A model generated the notes under the pieces. That model saw nothing but the letters and a program-made list of their open reading frames with translations, did not search any database and was not told the origin of the DNA. From positions 1 through 64,000 of the forward strand of contig JAHELB010000002.1 in NCBI GenBank assembly GCA_024644385.1: a DNA stretch of 64,000 bases, written 5' to 3'. Numbering within the stretch: position 1 is the first letter of the stretch; each line of letters opens with the position of its first letter. Shown in pieces: positions 28,027 through 36,482 of the stretch. Source of the stretch: Nitrosopumilaceae archaeon. Its GTDB lineage: Archaea; Thermoproteota; Nitrososphaeria; Nitrososphaerales; Nitrosopumilaceae. The position numbers and the translations under genes are program-made.

Positions 28027-28138
28027 TTGAAAATTTTTTTATAGATTCAAATATGAAAGTTGACCCAATTTTATGACCAATATTCCTATGCCTACATCTA
28101 GTTTGAAATATAAGCCAATCTGGTAAATTAAGAAAGTA

Positions 28139-28897
28139 TTGAAAACGATTTTTGTAACCGGAACTGCAGGGGCTGGCAAATCTTTACTCTCTTCTAAATT
28201 ATATGATTATTACACACAAAATGGAGCATTCGCTGCTGTTTTGAATCTAGATCCTGGTGTTGAAAATCTTCCTTATACATGTGATATCGATGTTAGAGAT
28301 TATGTCGATATTGTTTCAATAATGAAACAATATGATTTAGGACCAAATGGAGCATTAATAATGGCAAATGATCTAATTGCTTCGAAAATAGATGATATTA
28401 GAAGTCAAATTGAAAAAGTAAATCCCGATTACTTGTTGGTTGACACACCAGGACAAATAGAATTATTTGCTTACAGAACTAGTGGGAAATTTATTGTTGA
28501 GAATTTGACTGCGGAAGAAAGAACAAGTATTTTTTTGTTTGATGGTTCTCTCATCACTACACCAATTAATTTTGTTTCTCTTGCCCTGCTTGCAACTTCA
28601 ATAAGATTACGCTTAAACATTCCTACAGTAAATATTATCACTAAAATAGACGTTATAGGTTCAAAGCTTAAAGACATTATTCAATGGTCAAATAACATTA
28701 GATCACTGGAAAATGCAATAGCAAACGAATCCGATGGAGAAACTTATACGTTAACTACCAATATTTTACGAGGATTAAATCTTAGTGGTTTTGCTCAAGG
28801 ATTAATTCCCATTTCTAATGTAACAGGGGATGGATTGGTAAATTTGGAAGTAGCATTAAGCAGAATTCTTAATTTGGGAGAAGAGGTAGAAGATTAG
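28139..28897 (+). CDS. GPN-loop GTPase
   Basis: The protein has 252 residues. The P-loop is GTAGAGKS (residues 8-15), the signature GPN loop is at 68-70 (DLGPNGAL), the G3 motif is DTPGQIELF, and TKID is the G4 motif. Homodimeric archaeal GPN proteins are related to eukaryotic Gpn1-3, which assemble RNA polymerase II. The start is TTG at 28139, directly giving the P-loop. The stop is immediately followed by thrB. Confidence 0.94.
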   Translation: MKTIFVTGTAGAGKSLLSSKLYDYYTQNGAFAAVLNLDPGVENLPYTCDIDVRDYVDIVSIMKQYDLGPNGALIMANDLIASKIDDIRSQIEKVNPDYLLVDTPGQIELFAYRTSGKFIVENLTAEERTSIFLFDGSLITTPINFVSLALLATSIRLRLNIPTVNIITKIDVIGSKLKDIIQWSNNIRSLENAIANESDGETYTLTTNILRGLNLSGFAQGLIPISNVTGDGLVNLEVALSRILNLGEEVED

Positions 28898-29821
28898 ATG
28901 GCTAGGTCCATTACAGTTGTTGCACCCTCTTCTACTGCAAATTTAGGCCCAGGGTTTGATGTCTTTGGATTAGCATTAGATGCATTTTTTGATGAAGTTA
29001 CACTAACAAAAAAAATAACAAAAAACGTTAGCATTCAAACTGGTGATGATATTCCAACAAATCCTGACAAAAATACTGCAGGATTGGTTGTAAAAAATAT
29101 GATGAAAAAATTTAACATAAAAGATGGGATAGAAATTAAAATAAAAAAGAATGTGCCTGCGGGATATGGAATGGGAAGCAGTGCTGCTTCGGCTGCTGCT
29201 GCTGCTGTGGCGTTTGATAAATTGTACAGGTTAAAGCTTGATGGAAATTTATTGGTAGAATGTGCCGGGGTTGGTGAAAAGGCCAGTGCGGGTGCAATTC
29301 ATTATGATAATGTTGCAGCCTCAGTTTTGGGAGGATTTGTAATAGTAAGAACCAATCCGCTAGATATCATAAAAATTGATCCACCCGCTAATCTTAGAAT
29401 GGTTATAGGTGTTCCACATTTAAAAGTCCCAAAAAAGAAAACCAAAGTTTCACGAGGAGTGATCCCAAAAAAAATTAATTTTACAGATAGTATTTTGAAT
29501 TTATCAAATGCTTCAGCGATAGTAGCTGGATTTATGAATAAAGATTCGGAATTAATTGGAAAATCAATAAAAGATGTAATAGTTGAACCTGCTAGGAAAC
29601 AATTGATCCCTGGATTTTCAAAAGTTAAAGAAAATGCACTGAAAGCTGGAGCTTTAGGAGTTACAATTAGTGGGGCAGGTCCTTCGGTGATTGCTTTTTC
29701 AAATAGTTCTGGAAATCTAAAAAAAATAAGCCGTGCTATATCAAAGGGATTTATTTCTGCAAAAATACAAAGTCAAACTATAATTTGCAAACCCAGTATT
29801 GGTGCTTCAATAAAAAAATAA
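28898..29821 (+). CDS. thrB: Homoserine kinase
   Basis: The protein has 307 residues and is a GHMP kinase. It opens with VVAPSSTANLGPGFDVFGLA, has the ATP-binding motif VPAGYGMGSSAASAAAA, and closes with GVTISGAGPSVIAFS. ThrB phosphorylates homoserine in threonine synthesis. It abuts the GPN GTPase gene with no gap and precedes queC by 15 nt, so the three probably share a transcript. Confidence 0.94.
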   Translation: MARSITVVAPSSTANLGPGFDVFGLALDAFFDEVTLTKKITKNVSIQTGDDIPTNPDKNTAGLVVKNMMKKFNIKDGIEIKIKKNVPAGYGMGSSAASAAAAAVAFDKLYRLKLDGNLLVECAGVGEKASAGAIHYDNVAASVLGGFVIVRTNPLDIIKIDPPANLRMVIGVPHLKVPKKKTKVSRGVIPKKINFTDSILNLSNASAIVAGFMNKDSELIGKSIKDVIVEPARKQLIPGFSKVKENALKAGALGVTISGAGPSVIAFSNSSGNLKKISRAISKGFISAKIQSQTIICKPSIGASIKK

Positions 29822-29836
29822 TTTGGAGATAAATAA

Positions 29837-30511
29837 ATGAAAAAAGCTGTTGTAGTATTTAGTGGTGGAATGGATTCAGTCTGTGCTGCATCCTACTTAA
29901 AATCTAAATACGAGCTTTACGGAATTTCATTTTCATATGGTCAAAAGGCTAACAAAGAAATAATGGCAGCAAAATCCTTAGCAAAAAAATTATGTTTAAA
30001 AAAACACAAGATAGTAGATATTGGTTTTATGAAAGAATTGTATGGGGAATCTAACGTATTAACTAGTTCCAAAAAGAAGATTCCAAGTAAATTTAACTAT
30101 TCTATTGTTGTTCCTATTAGGAATGCTGTTTTTCTGTCTATTGCCTCAGCATGGGCATATACTCTAAAAGCCTCTTTAGTTGCCTTTGGAGCCCATACTG
30201 GTGATAAGAACTATCCTGATTGTCGACCAGAGTTTGCAAAAAAATTAGAAGCCTCGTTTAATCAAGGAGAGATTGATGGCATAAAAACAGGCCTGCGAAA
30301 AAAAATAGTGATTTGGTCTCCCTATAAAGAAAGTTTTTCTAAAAGTGATTTATTAAAATTTGGCTACCAAACAATAGGAGATTCAATTTTTAAAACTTGG
30401 AGTTGTTATTTAAGTGGAAAGTTTCATTGTGGTGTTTGTGAATCATGTAACAATAGAAAATTTGCTTTTGATAAATCTGGGATTAAAGACAAAACAAAAT
30501 ATTTTAAATAA
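29837..30511 (+). CDS. queC: 7-cyano-7-deazaguanine synthase QueC
   Basis: The protein has 224 residues and an ATP-pyrophosphatase fold: VVFSGGMDSVCAASYL is the PP-loop, FGAHTGDKNYPDCRPEF the substrate-side motif, and CGVCESC the zinc knuckle. QueC converts 7-carboxy-7-deazaguanine to preQ0, the base inserted into archaeal tRNA to form archaeosine. queE and folE lie within 1 kb on the other strand, giving steps of the same route. Confidence 0.95.
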   Translation: MKKAVVVFSGGMDSVCAASYLKSKYELYGISFSYGQKANKEIMAAKSLAKKLCLKKHKIVDIGFMKELYGESNVLTSSKKKIPSKFNYSIVVPIRNAVFLSIASAWAYTLKASLVAFGAHTGDKNYPDCRPEFAKKLEASFNQGEIDGIKTGLRKKIVIWSPYKESFSKSDLLKFGYQTIGDSIFKTWSCYLSGKFHCGVCESCNNRKFAFDKSGIKDKTKYFK

Positions 30512-30513
30512 TT

Positions 30514-30762
30514 TTAGTATTTATTTCTAAGAATTTTCTTTTTGAGAATAAGACCTCGAATTATTATAAACCATATAAGGAAACAAGCACCAAAGGTTCC
30601 AGTTAAAATCCAATTACCAACATCAGGGGTCACTTCAAAGGATTCGGCAACTTTGAAAGAAATTGCAAACGAAATAACTATCACAAGTGAGACCTCAATA
30701 ACATACCATATCCAATTTGGAAATGACTCTTTAGGAATGTGGATGTTATCATGAGCAACCAT
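30514..30762 (-). CDS. Small two-helix membrane protein
   Basis: The protein has 82 residues with hydrophobic helices at about 17-37 and 50-72 and a basic C-terminus (KKKILRNKY). It converges on queC with a 2-nt gap. No family is recognised. Length, membrane pattern and position between two real genes support a true coding region. Confidence 0.6.
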   Translation of the reverse strand: MVAHDNIHIPKESFPNWIWYVIEVSLVIVISFAISFKVAESFEVTPDVGNWILTGTFGACFLIWFIIIRGLILKKKILRNKY

Positions 30763-30802
30763 GGAACTTGTGTTAAATATTGAATATTTAATTTTTCAGG
30801 TA

Positions 30803-31360
30803 TTAAAATGACGAATTTGAGGAGGTTTTGCGTATCATAGCCATAATACTTTCTTTTTCTTCTTTATTTTCATAAACTCCTCGAGAAGCAGATGTTGTCA
30901 ATGTCGCATCATTTTTTACTCCTCTCATTTTCATACAGAGATGTTCGGCATCTGCTACTACTATTACTCCTTTAACTCCTTGAGCAAATAATTCATCAGC
31001 TATATTCTTTGTTAAGCGTTCTTGAATTTGAAGTCGTTTTGAAAACTTTTCTACTAATCTTACAAGTTTTGATATTCCAAAAACCATACCATTTGGAGAA
31101 TAGGCAATGTGGATTTTACCGAAAAATGGCAACATATGATGCTCACACATTGAATAAAACTGGATATCGCGCGCCACAACTGTATCAGAATCTTCTGAAA
31201 ATTGTACCGATAGTTCAGATTCAGACTCGTACCCATTGAAGATTTCCTGATACATCCGTCCAATCCTATCAGGAGTATCTTTGAGTCCTTCGCGAGTAGG
31301 ATCTTCTCCAATTTCAATGATTAACTCTCTGACCAATTTTTTTACACGTTCTTTATCCAT
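30803..31360 (-). CDS. folE: GTP cyclohydrolase I
   Basis: The protein has 185 residues from ATG 31360 (MDKERVKKLV). The frame is open to 31435, but that extension would overlap queE and lacks family similarity. Core motifs are DPTREGLKDTPDRIGRMY, the zinc site FYSMCEHHMLPFFG, and HLCMKMRGV. It makes dihydroneopterin triphosphate from GTP, the first step to preQ0 and to pterins. It sits 65 nt downstream of queE on the same strand. Confidence 0.93.
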   Translation of the reverse strand: MDKERVKKLVRELIIEIGEDPTREGLKDTPDRIGRMYQEIFNGYESESELSVQFSEDSDTVVARDIQFYSMCEHHMLPFFGKIHIAYSPNGMVFGISKLVRLVEKFSKRLQIQERLTKNIADELFAQGVKGVIVVADAEHLCMKMRGVKNDATLTTSASRGVYENKEEKESIMAMIRKTSSNSSF

Positions 31361-31424
31361 TAGATATTCTGAGGGAATTTTTCTAGTATTTGAACCTAGT
31401 CTAGCATTTAGCCTGGTGGTAATA

Positions 31425-32138
31425 TTATGGAGCACCTATGAACTTGTGGAGTTGTGGTACTACCTTAACATCAATGTAATACGGATAGACTATATCATAT
31501 AGATTTAGAAGGAGGTCCAAAGACGGTTCAGCTATTCCATAAGTTGGTTGAATTACGAATCCATCAATTTGATTCTTTGAAATGGAGCTGAAAATATTTT
31601 CTACCAAGTTCGAAAATTCTTTTAATTCTGTTCTAGAGCTTACAACAATTTTGATATAAGTTGTTTTCTTTGCATTTACAGAAGATTTAAGACAATTAAT
31701 TGAACTTTCAATTAATTTTTCATAATGTTGGGAGTCAACAAATTCAGAATCTTTTGTCTTCAATTCGATTTTAACAATGTCAATAAATGGCAAAACGTGA
31801 TTAAATCTATCAACATCAAAGCAGGATGATTCAAGATAGGTTGGAATTTTCTTACTCTGAACAAATTTTGCAAGTTCAGCTACTGCTTCATGTTGGATTA
31901 AAGGATCTCCTCCGGTAAAATTTACTTTGTATGTTTGGCGTCTAAGATTGGAATCTATTAGATTACATGCCTCTTGGATTTCGTATTCCTTTCCAGAATC
32001 AAGTGGTAAGGATTCTTTGGTATCGCAATAAAAACAGGTAAAGGGGCATCCAGATAATCTTACAAAAAGAGTTTTGGTACCGTAAAGAATTCCTTCTCCC
32101 TCTACTGATGTAAATATTTCAAATATTCTGACTTTCAA
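31425..32138 (-). CDS. queE: 7-carboxy-7-deazaguanine synthase QueE
   Basis: The protein has 237 residues and is a radical SAM enzyme. SGCPFTCFYCDT provides the cluster cysteines in C-x3-C-x2-C spacing, preceded by FTSVEGEGILYGT, typical of QueE. VNFTGGDPLIQ is the SAM-binding GGDP motif. It rearranges carboxytetrahydropterin to 7-carboxy-7-deazaguanine. With folE and queC it covers all but the QueD step of preQ0 synthesis. Confidence 0.94.
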   Translation of the reverse strand: MKVRIFEIFTSVEGEGILYGTKTLFVRLSGCPFTCFYCDTKESLPLDSGKEYEIQEACNLIDSNLRRQTYKVNFTGGDPLIQHEAVAELAKFVQSKKIPTYLESSCFDVDRFNHVLPFIDIVKIELKTKDSEFVDSQHYEKLIESSINCLKSSVNAKKTTYIKIVVSSRTELKEFSNLVENIFSSISKNQIDGFVIQPTYGIAEPSLDLLLNLYDIVYPYYIDVKVVPQLHKFIGAP

Positions 32139-32178
32139 GTACTGGTTATAATTTTTTTCAATATTTATTCAGTGAGCT

Positions 32179-32379
32179 TTAATGCATTACGGGTTCTTTG
32201 GCGTAAAATAATCCCGAAATAAAAAATACTACGCCTAAAATTCCTATCAAGCTTCCCACAAATTCTATTGTGCTTTGCATTTCAACTTCTAATGGAGACC
32301 ATAACCATGCCATCAATGCACCAACTACAATCATCGGAATACCCACCCCAATACTAATTTCCTTAGAAGCCATGCTCAA
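32179..32379 (-). CDS. Small two-helix membrane protein
   Basis: The protein has 66 residues with membrane helices at about 10-27 and 38-58. A second ATG at codon 3 is an alternative start. No family is recognised. It lies alone between queE and the coiled-coil secreted gene, all on the minus strand. Confidence 0.55.
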   Translation of the reverse strand: MSMASKEISIGVGIPMIVVGALMAWLWSPLEVEMQSTIEFVGSLIGILGVVFFISGLFYAKEPVMH

Positions 32380-32421
32380 TGCTGTTTGGAAAATGTATAT
32401 GAAGTTTATGATAATAAATGA

Positions 32422-33417
32422 CTAAATTTGGATTTTCTCAAGTATTGATACCAAGGCATTGAGTAATACAGTTGCCTTTTCAAATTCTCTTTTATCTAAG
32501 TGATCTTTAATGGTTAAGATATTTTTGTTAATTCCCTGTATGAATTCTTCATTGAATTGTTGGGAGTTGGAAAGTTCAAGTGCTGATTCTTCAAGATCCA
32601 TAATTCGTAATTCCAAAAGATTTTTTTCTGAAATTTCATATTGTTGTTGAAGTAATAAGATCTTTCTTACTTCATTGACTACCTCTGATGGAGTGTTTGC
32701 CATTGCTAGACTTTGCCTGGAACTAGTTAGAATTTGAATGATGTCTTCTGACATTCCTGTTTTTTGTCCATGTTCGATTAATCGATCAAGTCGGTCTAGA
32801 TATGTCTGGGCAAAATCTTGAGCACGGTTTGATTCTTGTTGTGAAGCCTGTTGACGCAGTTTTGCATTATATTCTATAATTTTTTCTTTGATTTCTTTAA
32901 TTGTTTGTGTTGCTTCCTCGTATTGATAATTATTAATTTGATTCATTGCATTTGAAAACAAATTATCTAGTACAGAAAAATCCATTGTTGAATTTTGGTT
33001 TTTTGCTATGGCTTTTAGGTTGGTAACATAACTTTGCATTCTATGAAGATCGTTTGAGGGATTTGGAACACTTGGAGTTGGTTTGGGTTCAGGCTGAGGC
33101 GTTGGTTGAGCGGTTAAAAGATGAGAGATTTTTGTGAATATCTTCATTGAAGAAAGAAAATGCTCTCTAGCTGAGGTCAAATCATCATTTGCAAGTGCAT
33201 TTTCCAAAGCTAATACTTCACTTTGGCCTTCTTGAAACAAGGTTTTGATTTCCTCAGAAGAGTTATTAGAGATTTGGCTTTGGATTTGATTCTGTGCACC
33301 ATCAGCAATTTTTTTCAAAATGTGGGGGTTGTCTTGTGCATAAGCCAAACCTTGAGCGCTCCCAAAAACGAGACTTGTTGTTAAAATCAAGAAAATAAAA
33401 AGTGTAATGGATTTCAT
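32422..33417 (-). CDS. Secreted coiled-coil protein of the membrane-regulator locus
   Basis: The protein has 331 residues. A signal peptide (1-27, cleaved near AYA-QDN) is followed by long amphipathic helices with many Gln, Asn and Glu residues, interrupted at about 105-120 by a Pro-rich linker (QPTPQPEPKPTPSVPNP). No membrane anchor is seen at the C-terminus. Its ATG overlaps the stop of the membrane-tethered winged-helix gene by 4 nt, so the two are translationally coupled. It may be an outside partner of that sensor; this is an inference from gene order. Confidence 0.75.
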   Translation of the reverse strand: MKSITLFIFLILTTSLVFGSAQGLAYAQDNPHILKKIADGAQNQIQSQISNNSSEEIKTLFQEGQSEVLALENALANDDLTSAREHFLSSMKIFTKISHLLTAQPTPQPEPKPTPSVPNPSNDLHRMQSYVTNLKAIAKNQNSTMDFSVLDNLFSNAMNQINNYQYEEATQTIKEIKEKIIEYNAKLRQQASQQESNRAQDFAQTYLDRLDRLIEHGQKTGMSEDIIQILTSSRQSLAMANTPSEVVNEVRKILLLQQQYEISEKNLLELRIMDLEESALELSNSQQFNEEFIQGINKNILTIKDHLDKREFEKATVLLNALVSILEKIQI

Positions 33418-34415
33418 TCCTCTTCCTCCAAATCTTTCTTTAAGGTTACCAGGTTTTGCATGTCTTTTTTATCGATTTCAATTACTCCCAATCTTTCTAG
33501 TCGTTTTACCGCCCTCCACATAGTTGTTCGTGGTTGAAGGAATTTTTTTCTTAATTCACTCTCAAATGCTTTTCCACCATTTTCAGAAATGAATTTAACG
33601 ATTTTTTTATCATCTTCTCGCATGTCAGGTCTAAAATCAAAAATTGCTTGTGGATTGATTTTTTCCTCGTCTTTTTTTTCGGAAATAATTTCCGCTTGAA
33701 TTTTTGGTTTAGATAATTTGGATTTGTTTCTTTGTATTATTACAGTAACTCCAGCAATGCCAGCAGCAATTAATCCACCAAATATTATTGGAACAGTATA
33801 ATCCTCAGTAGGACTAGGAGTGGTTTGGGGGGGAGTGTCTATTTGATTTTGAGGGGTACCAAGTATGTAATTTATTTCAGTAGGACCGCTGGATAATTCT
33901 AATTTTGTTTGCTCTTCCATTATTTCCATATTTTTTGGAATCGTACTCATTCCGACAATAATGGAGTTTGATGGCATTAGTAAAGTGTAATCAGTTGGAG
34001 AATCTAGAGAAAAGGTCCAAACCCTTCCTTCTTTTGAAATAAGGTCATGAATGTCATAATCTACCATAATGCTAGATGAGCCCAAAGTGTCGATTGTGGC
34101 TTGATTTTCTATTATTTCACTAGATAGCAAAAATCCTTCTTCACCCACTGCGACAAAATTATCAACAGATGGACCGAATAAAATAAGATCATAATCAGGC
34201 AAAAATGCATCGACATCTAATTGAAGAGATACATGTGTAGAGCCATCTGAATAGGTGGTTAATTCTAGGGTTCTGGTAGAGCTGAATGAGGTCTGCATTG
34301 GCATACCTATAGCCACGACAATTAAGCCTGCAAGTATCAGGGGCATCTTAATCATCGTATTGAGAATACGCTCAGTCCTTACAAAAAGCATTCCATCTTC
34401 TACTAGTGATTCCAT
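33414..34415 (-). CDS. Membrane-tethered winged-helix regulator with an outside domain
   Basis: The protein has 333 residues from ATG 34415; TTG 34445 and ATG 34355 are alternatives. A signal or anchor helix (about 24-40) is followed by a beta-rich ectodomain (45-205), a Pro/Thr linker, a membrane helix (208-228), a charged linker and a C-terminal winged helix (266-326: ESELRKKFLQPRTTMWRAVKRLERLG). This layout fits a one-component regulator that senses outside the cell and binds DNA inside. It is coupled to a soluble winged-helix gene upstream and a secreted coiled-coil gene downstream. Confidence 0.8.
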   Translation of the reverse strand: MESLVEDGMLFVRTERILNTMIKMPLILAGLIVVAIGMPMQTSFSSTRTLELTTYSDGSTHVSLQLDVDAFLPDYDLILFGPSVDNFVAVGEEGFLLSSEIIENQATIDTLGSSSIMVDYDIHDLISKEGRVWTFSLDSPTDYTLLMPSNSIIVGMSTIPKNMEIMEEQTKLELSSGPTEINYILGTPQNQIDTPPQTTPSPTEDYTVPIIFGGLIAAGIAGVTVIIQRNKSKLSKPKIQAEIISEKKDEEKINPQAIFDFRPDMREDDKKIVKFISENGGKAFESELRKKFLQPRTTMWRAVKRLERLGVIEIDKKDMQNLVTLKKDLEEEE

Positions 34416-34448
34416 CCTATGGATAGGTACAATTTCTGGGTTCAATGG

Positions 34449-34736
34449 CTAATACCTTAAATTCATGCTCTCAACTAGACCTTGGAATCTCTTGAATTCT
34501 TGAAAAAATTCAAGTCCTTTTTGTGTAATCAAAAAGACTCTATTCCTATCATTTTTGACTGACTCGACCAAGCCTGCTTCTACCAGTTTCTCACATTTGT
34601 CTAGTACTGCATAGTGAGATAGGTTGGCTTTGCGAGATATTGCAGATATAATGATTCCATCACGTCCACCATTTGCGGTAACGTCAAGGATATCACCCAT
34701 TATGCCCATTTCGGACCTGTATTGTTGTTTTGACAT
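34449..34736 (-). CDS. Winged-helix transcriptional regulator
   Basis: The protein has 95 residues, nearly all a winged-helix domain of the archaeal HTH_45-like type: GIIISAISRKANLSHYAVLDKCEKL is split by the recognition helix around SHYAVLDK, and NDRNRVFLITQKGLEFF forms the wing. It is the first gene of a three-gene set and is preceded by a 12-bp tandem repeat about 50 nt upstream that may be an operator. Confidence 0.88.
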   Translation of the reverse strand: MSKQQYRSEMGIMGDILDVTANGGRDGIIISAISRKANLSHYAVLDKCEKLVEAGLVESVKNDRNRVFLITQKGLEFFQEFKRFQGLVESMNLRY

Positions 34737-35053
34737 GTCCTAGTGTACGATTAGTTTGTTTATGAGGAATATTTTGAAACCTCAAAGCGGAACACAAAGC
34801 GGAACACCAATTTCATCCAAAAAAATAGCAAATTTTGACAGTTTTTGCATTTTTAGAAAAATTTGGAATAAAATTGTCACCTGAAATTTTGTTGTAAATT
34901 TTTGTAATTTTTTGAAAAATGATCAAAAACAAACTTTGCTAAAAATTCTTGGAATTTCCTTGATTTTTATCCGGTTTTAGCCAAATTTTGTATATAAGGA
35001 ACAGGACGTTTCGTTAATATTCCTAAACTATCTTCGCAAGAATCCTCCGATTA
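34737..35053. other. 317-nt intergenic region with divergent promoters
   Basis: This gap separates the winged-helix gene from the secreted protein gene at 35054. It holds a perfect 12-bp tandem repeat (34783-34806) and, at about 34989-34998, TATATAAGG as a likely TATA box for the rightward gene, with a leader of roughly 35 nt. The middle is A/T-rich with no convincing gene. A 40-codon frame (34762-34884) covers the repeat but is probably not a gene. Confidence 0.5.
34783..34806. repeat. Perfect 12-bp tandem repeat, possible operator
   Basis: CAAAGCGGAACA occurs twice in direct succession, 47-70 nt before the winged-helix start codon. It is more GC-rich than its A/T-rich surroundings. The position is upstream of the expected TATA box of the minus-strand gene, where an activator or the gene's own product could bind. 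Confidence 0.55.
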
Positions 35054-35734
35054 ATGGAAAAATACCATAACAACACTGTCAGAGTAATAGCAATCTTGTT
35101 TATGCTATCAACTGCCCCCTTGGCTGTTACCTACTCTTATGCCGAAACCGAAGACAAATCTGAACCACAAACCCTTCAAAAAAATCCAAACTATTTGACC
35201 GACTCTAACGTAAAACTTGGAGTAATTTTTACTGAAAAAATAGACGATGGGGACTTGGAGGTACATGAGGTTGTTTTGCCAGAAAATCCTACAAAGTCGG
35301 AAGTGAATAGAATTCTTTCTTTGGAAGGAACCTCAGGATGGTCGTATATTGACTATACTGGATATCATTCTGGGATAGTAATTTTTGATGGAAAACCCTC
35401 GAAATTTGGAGAGAATCATTTGAAGATTTCAGTCAATGGAAAACTAAATCTCTCCACCGGAGAATTAGATCTGAAACTAGTTGGAAAATCGACTAGTCCC
35501 AGTCCCAAAACCACTGAAGATCTATCAAATGAAAAACTTGGTTACAGAGTTATATTCTCTGGAAAAATGATAGAATCGGGTGAAAAAAACGAATTTGCCT
35601 ATGCATTTATGAATTCTACCCAAAAAAATTCTGAAATAAATCCAGATATCAAAAATTTGTCATTCGGAAATACAGGCTTTGAATCAGCTGATTCTTGGGA
35701 CGGTAAACAAAAAGTTAGAAATACATTTTTTTAA
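35054..35734 (+). CDS. Secreted protein of unknown function
   Basis: The protein has 226 residues. The signal peptide is about 1-30 (hydrophobic VIAILFMLSTAPLAVTYSYA). The mature part has two similar-looking halves, NVKLGVIFTEKIDDGDLEVHEV and LGYRVIFSGKMIESGEKNEFAY, that may be a repeated beta domain. No membrane anchor or known motif is seen. It is divergent from the winged-helix gene, sharing the 317-nt control region, so it could be a target of that regulator. Confidence 0.7.
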   Translation: MEKYHNNTVRVIAILFMLSTAPLAVTYSYAETEDKSEPQTLQKNPNYLTDSNVKLGVIFTEKIDDGDLEVHEVVLPENPTKSEVNRILSLEGTSGWSYIDYTGYHSGIVIFDGKPSKFGENHLKISVNGKLNLSTGELDLKLVGKSTSPSPKTTEDLSNEKLGYRVIFSGKMIESGEKNEFAYAFMNSTQKNSEINPDIKNLSFGNTGFESADSWDGKQKVRNTFF

Positions 35735-35841
35735 TATATTTCTCAATTTTTTTCTTTTTTTATTAACAAAAAATCATTCACTGGGTCAGTTTTGAGAATT
35801 CATAATAACTTTTTATTCGTATTTTCTAGTTAAATTATAAA

Positions 35842-36327
35842 ATGTTTGATAAATTCAAGAATCAAGAAGGAGGAGAAATGGTAAAAGAAAAGCCCAATGA
35901 AGAAGCAAGAGAACCTGAAGAAGCAATTAGAGTAGAATCTTCATTTTCTGAGAAATCCAGTGAAATTGGAATTGGGGTTCTAATGGATAAACGTGCCAAA
36001 CTAGACGAGGCAGTAGATTATGTAGGTTTAATGATAAAAAATTTAAAGGATAAAAGAACCCGGCTTGAAAAAGAAATTGAAGATGAATCTGTTGATATTA
36101 AAAATTTAAAGGAAAAATTAGAAAAAGTTAGTGCCTACATAGATGAGGAAAATCAAGGAATTAAAGAGCTAACCCAAAAGAGGCAGGAGGTAGAAAATGA
36201 AGCAGATGAGGTAGGATCGATAATTAACAATTTGAAGGAGAAATTATCAGGGATCGATAGAATTGTAGATGGGGAAGGAGATATCGTAAAGAAGATCAAA
36301 GAATCTCGAGAATCCATAGAAAGCTAA
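35842..36327 (+). CDS. Cytoplasmic coiled-coil protein
   Basis: The protein has 161 residues, mostly one long coiled coil (about 45-155) with regular segments IKNLKDKRTRLEKEIEDE, IKNLKEKLEKVSAYIDEE and INNLKEKLSGIDRIVDGE spaced at about 28-37 residues. There is no signal peptide or membrane segment. The function is unknown. An upstream AAGGAGGAG at 35866-35874 precedes an internal ATG (35878), so a start 12 codons later is possible. Confidence 0.65.
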   Translation: MFDKFKNQEGGEMVKEKPNEEAREPEEAIRVESSFSEKSSEIGIGVLMDKRAKLDEAVDYVGLMIKNLKDKRTRLEKEIEDESVDIKNLKEKLEKVSAYIDEENQGIKELTQKRQEVENEADEVGSIINNLKEKLSGIDRIVDGEGDIVKKIKESRESIES

Positions 36328-36482
36328 TGAAAATAAACTGATGTAAATTAAAAATCTTTTTCTTATTTTGCATTAGTAAGAAATTGTTTTGGCATTAAAA
36401 AATTATTACAAAATATAAACCCACGAATTATTTTTGACCCTAATTTTTAATATTCAGTAAAATGATCAATGAAAATTAAATT

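Noticed and set aside
34762-34884. 40-codon frame spanning the tandem repeat
   Set aside because: It is short, lies in a promoter region, and gains its SGTQ/SGTP repeat only from the DNA repeat. No family or ribosome-binding site supports it.
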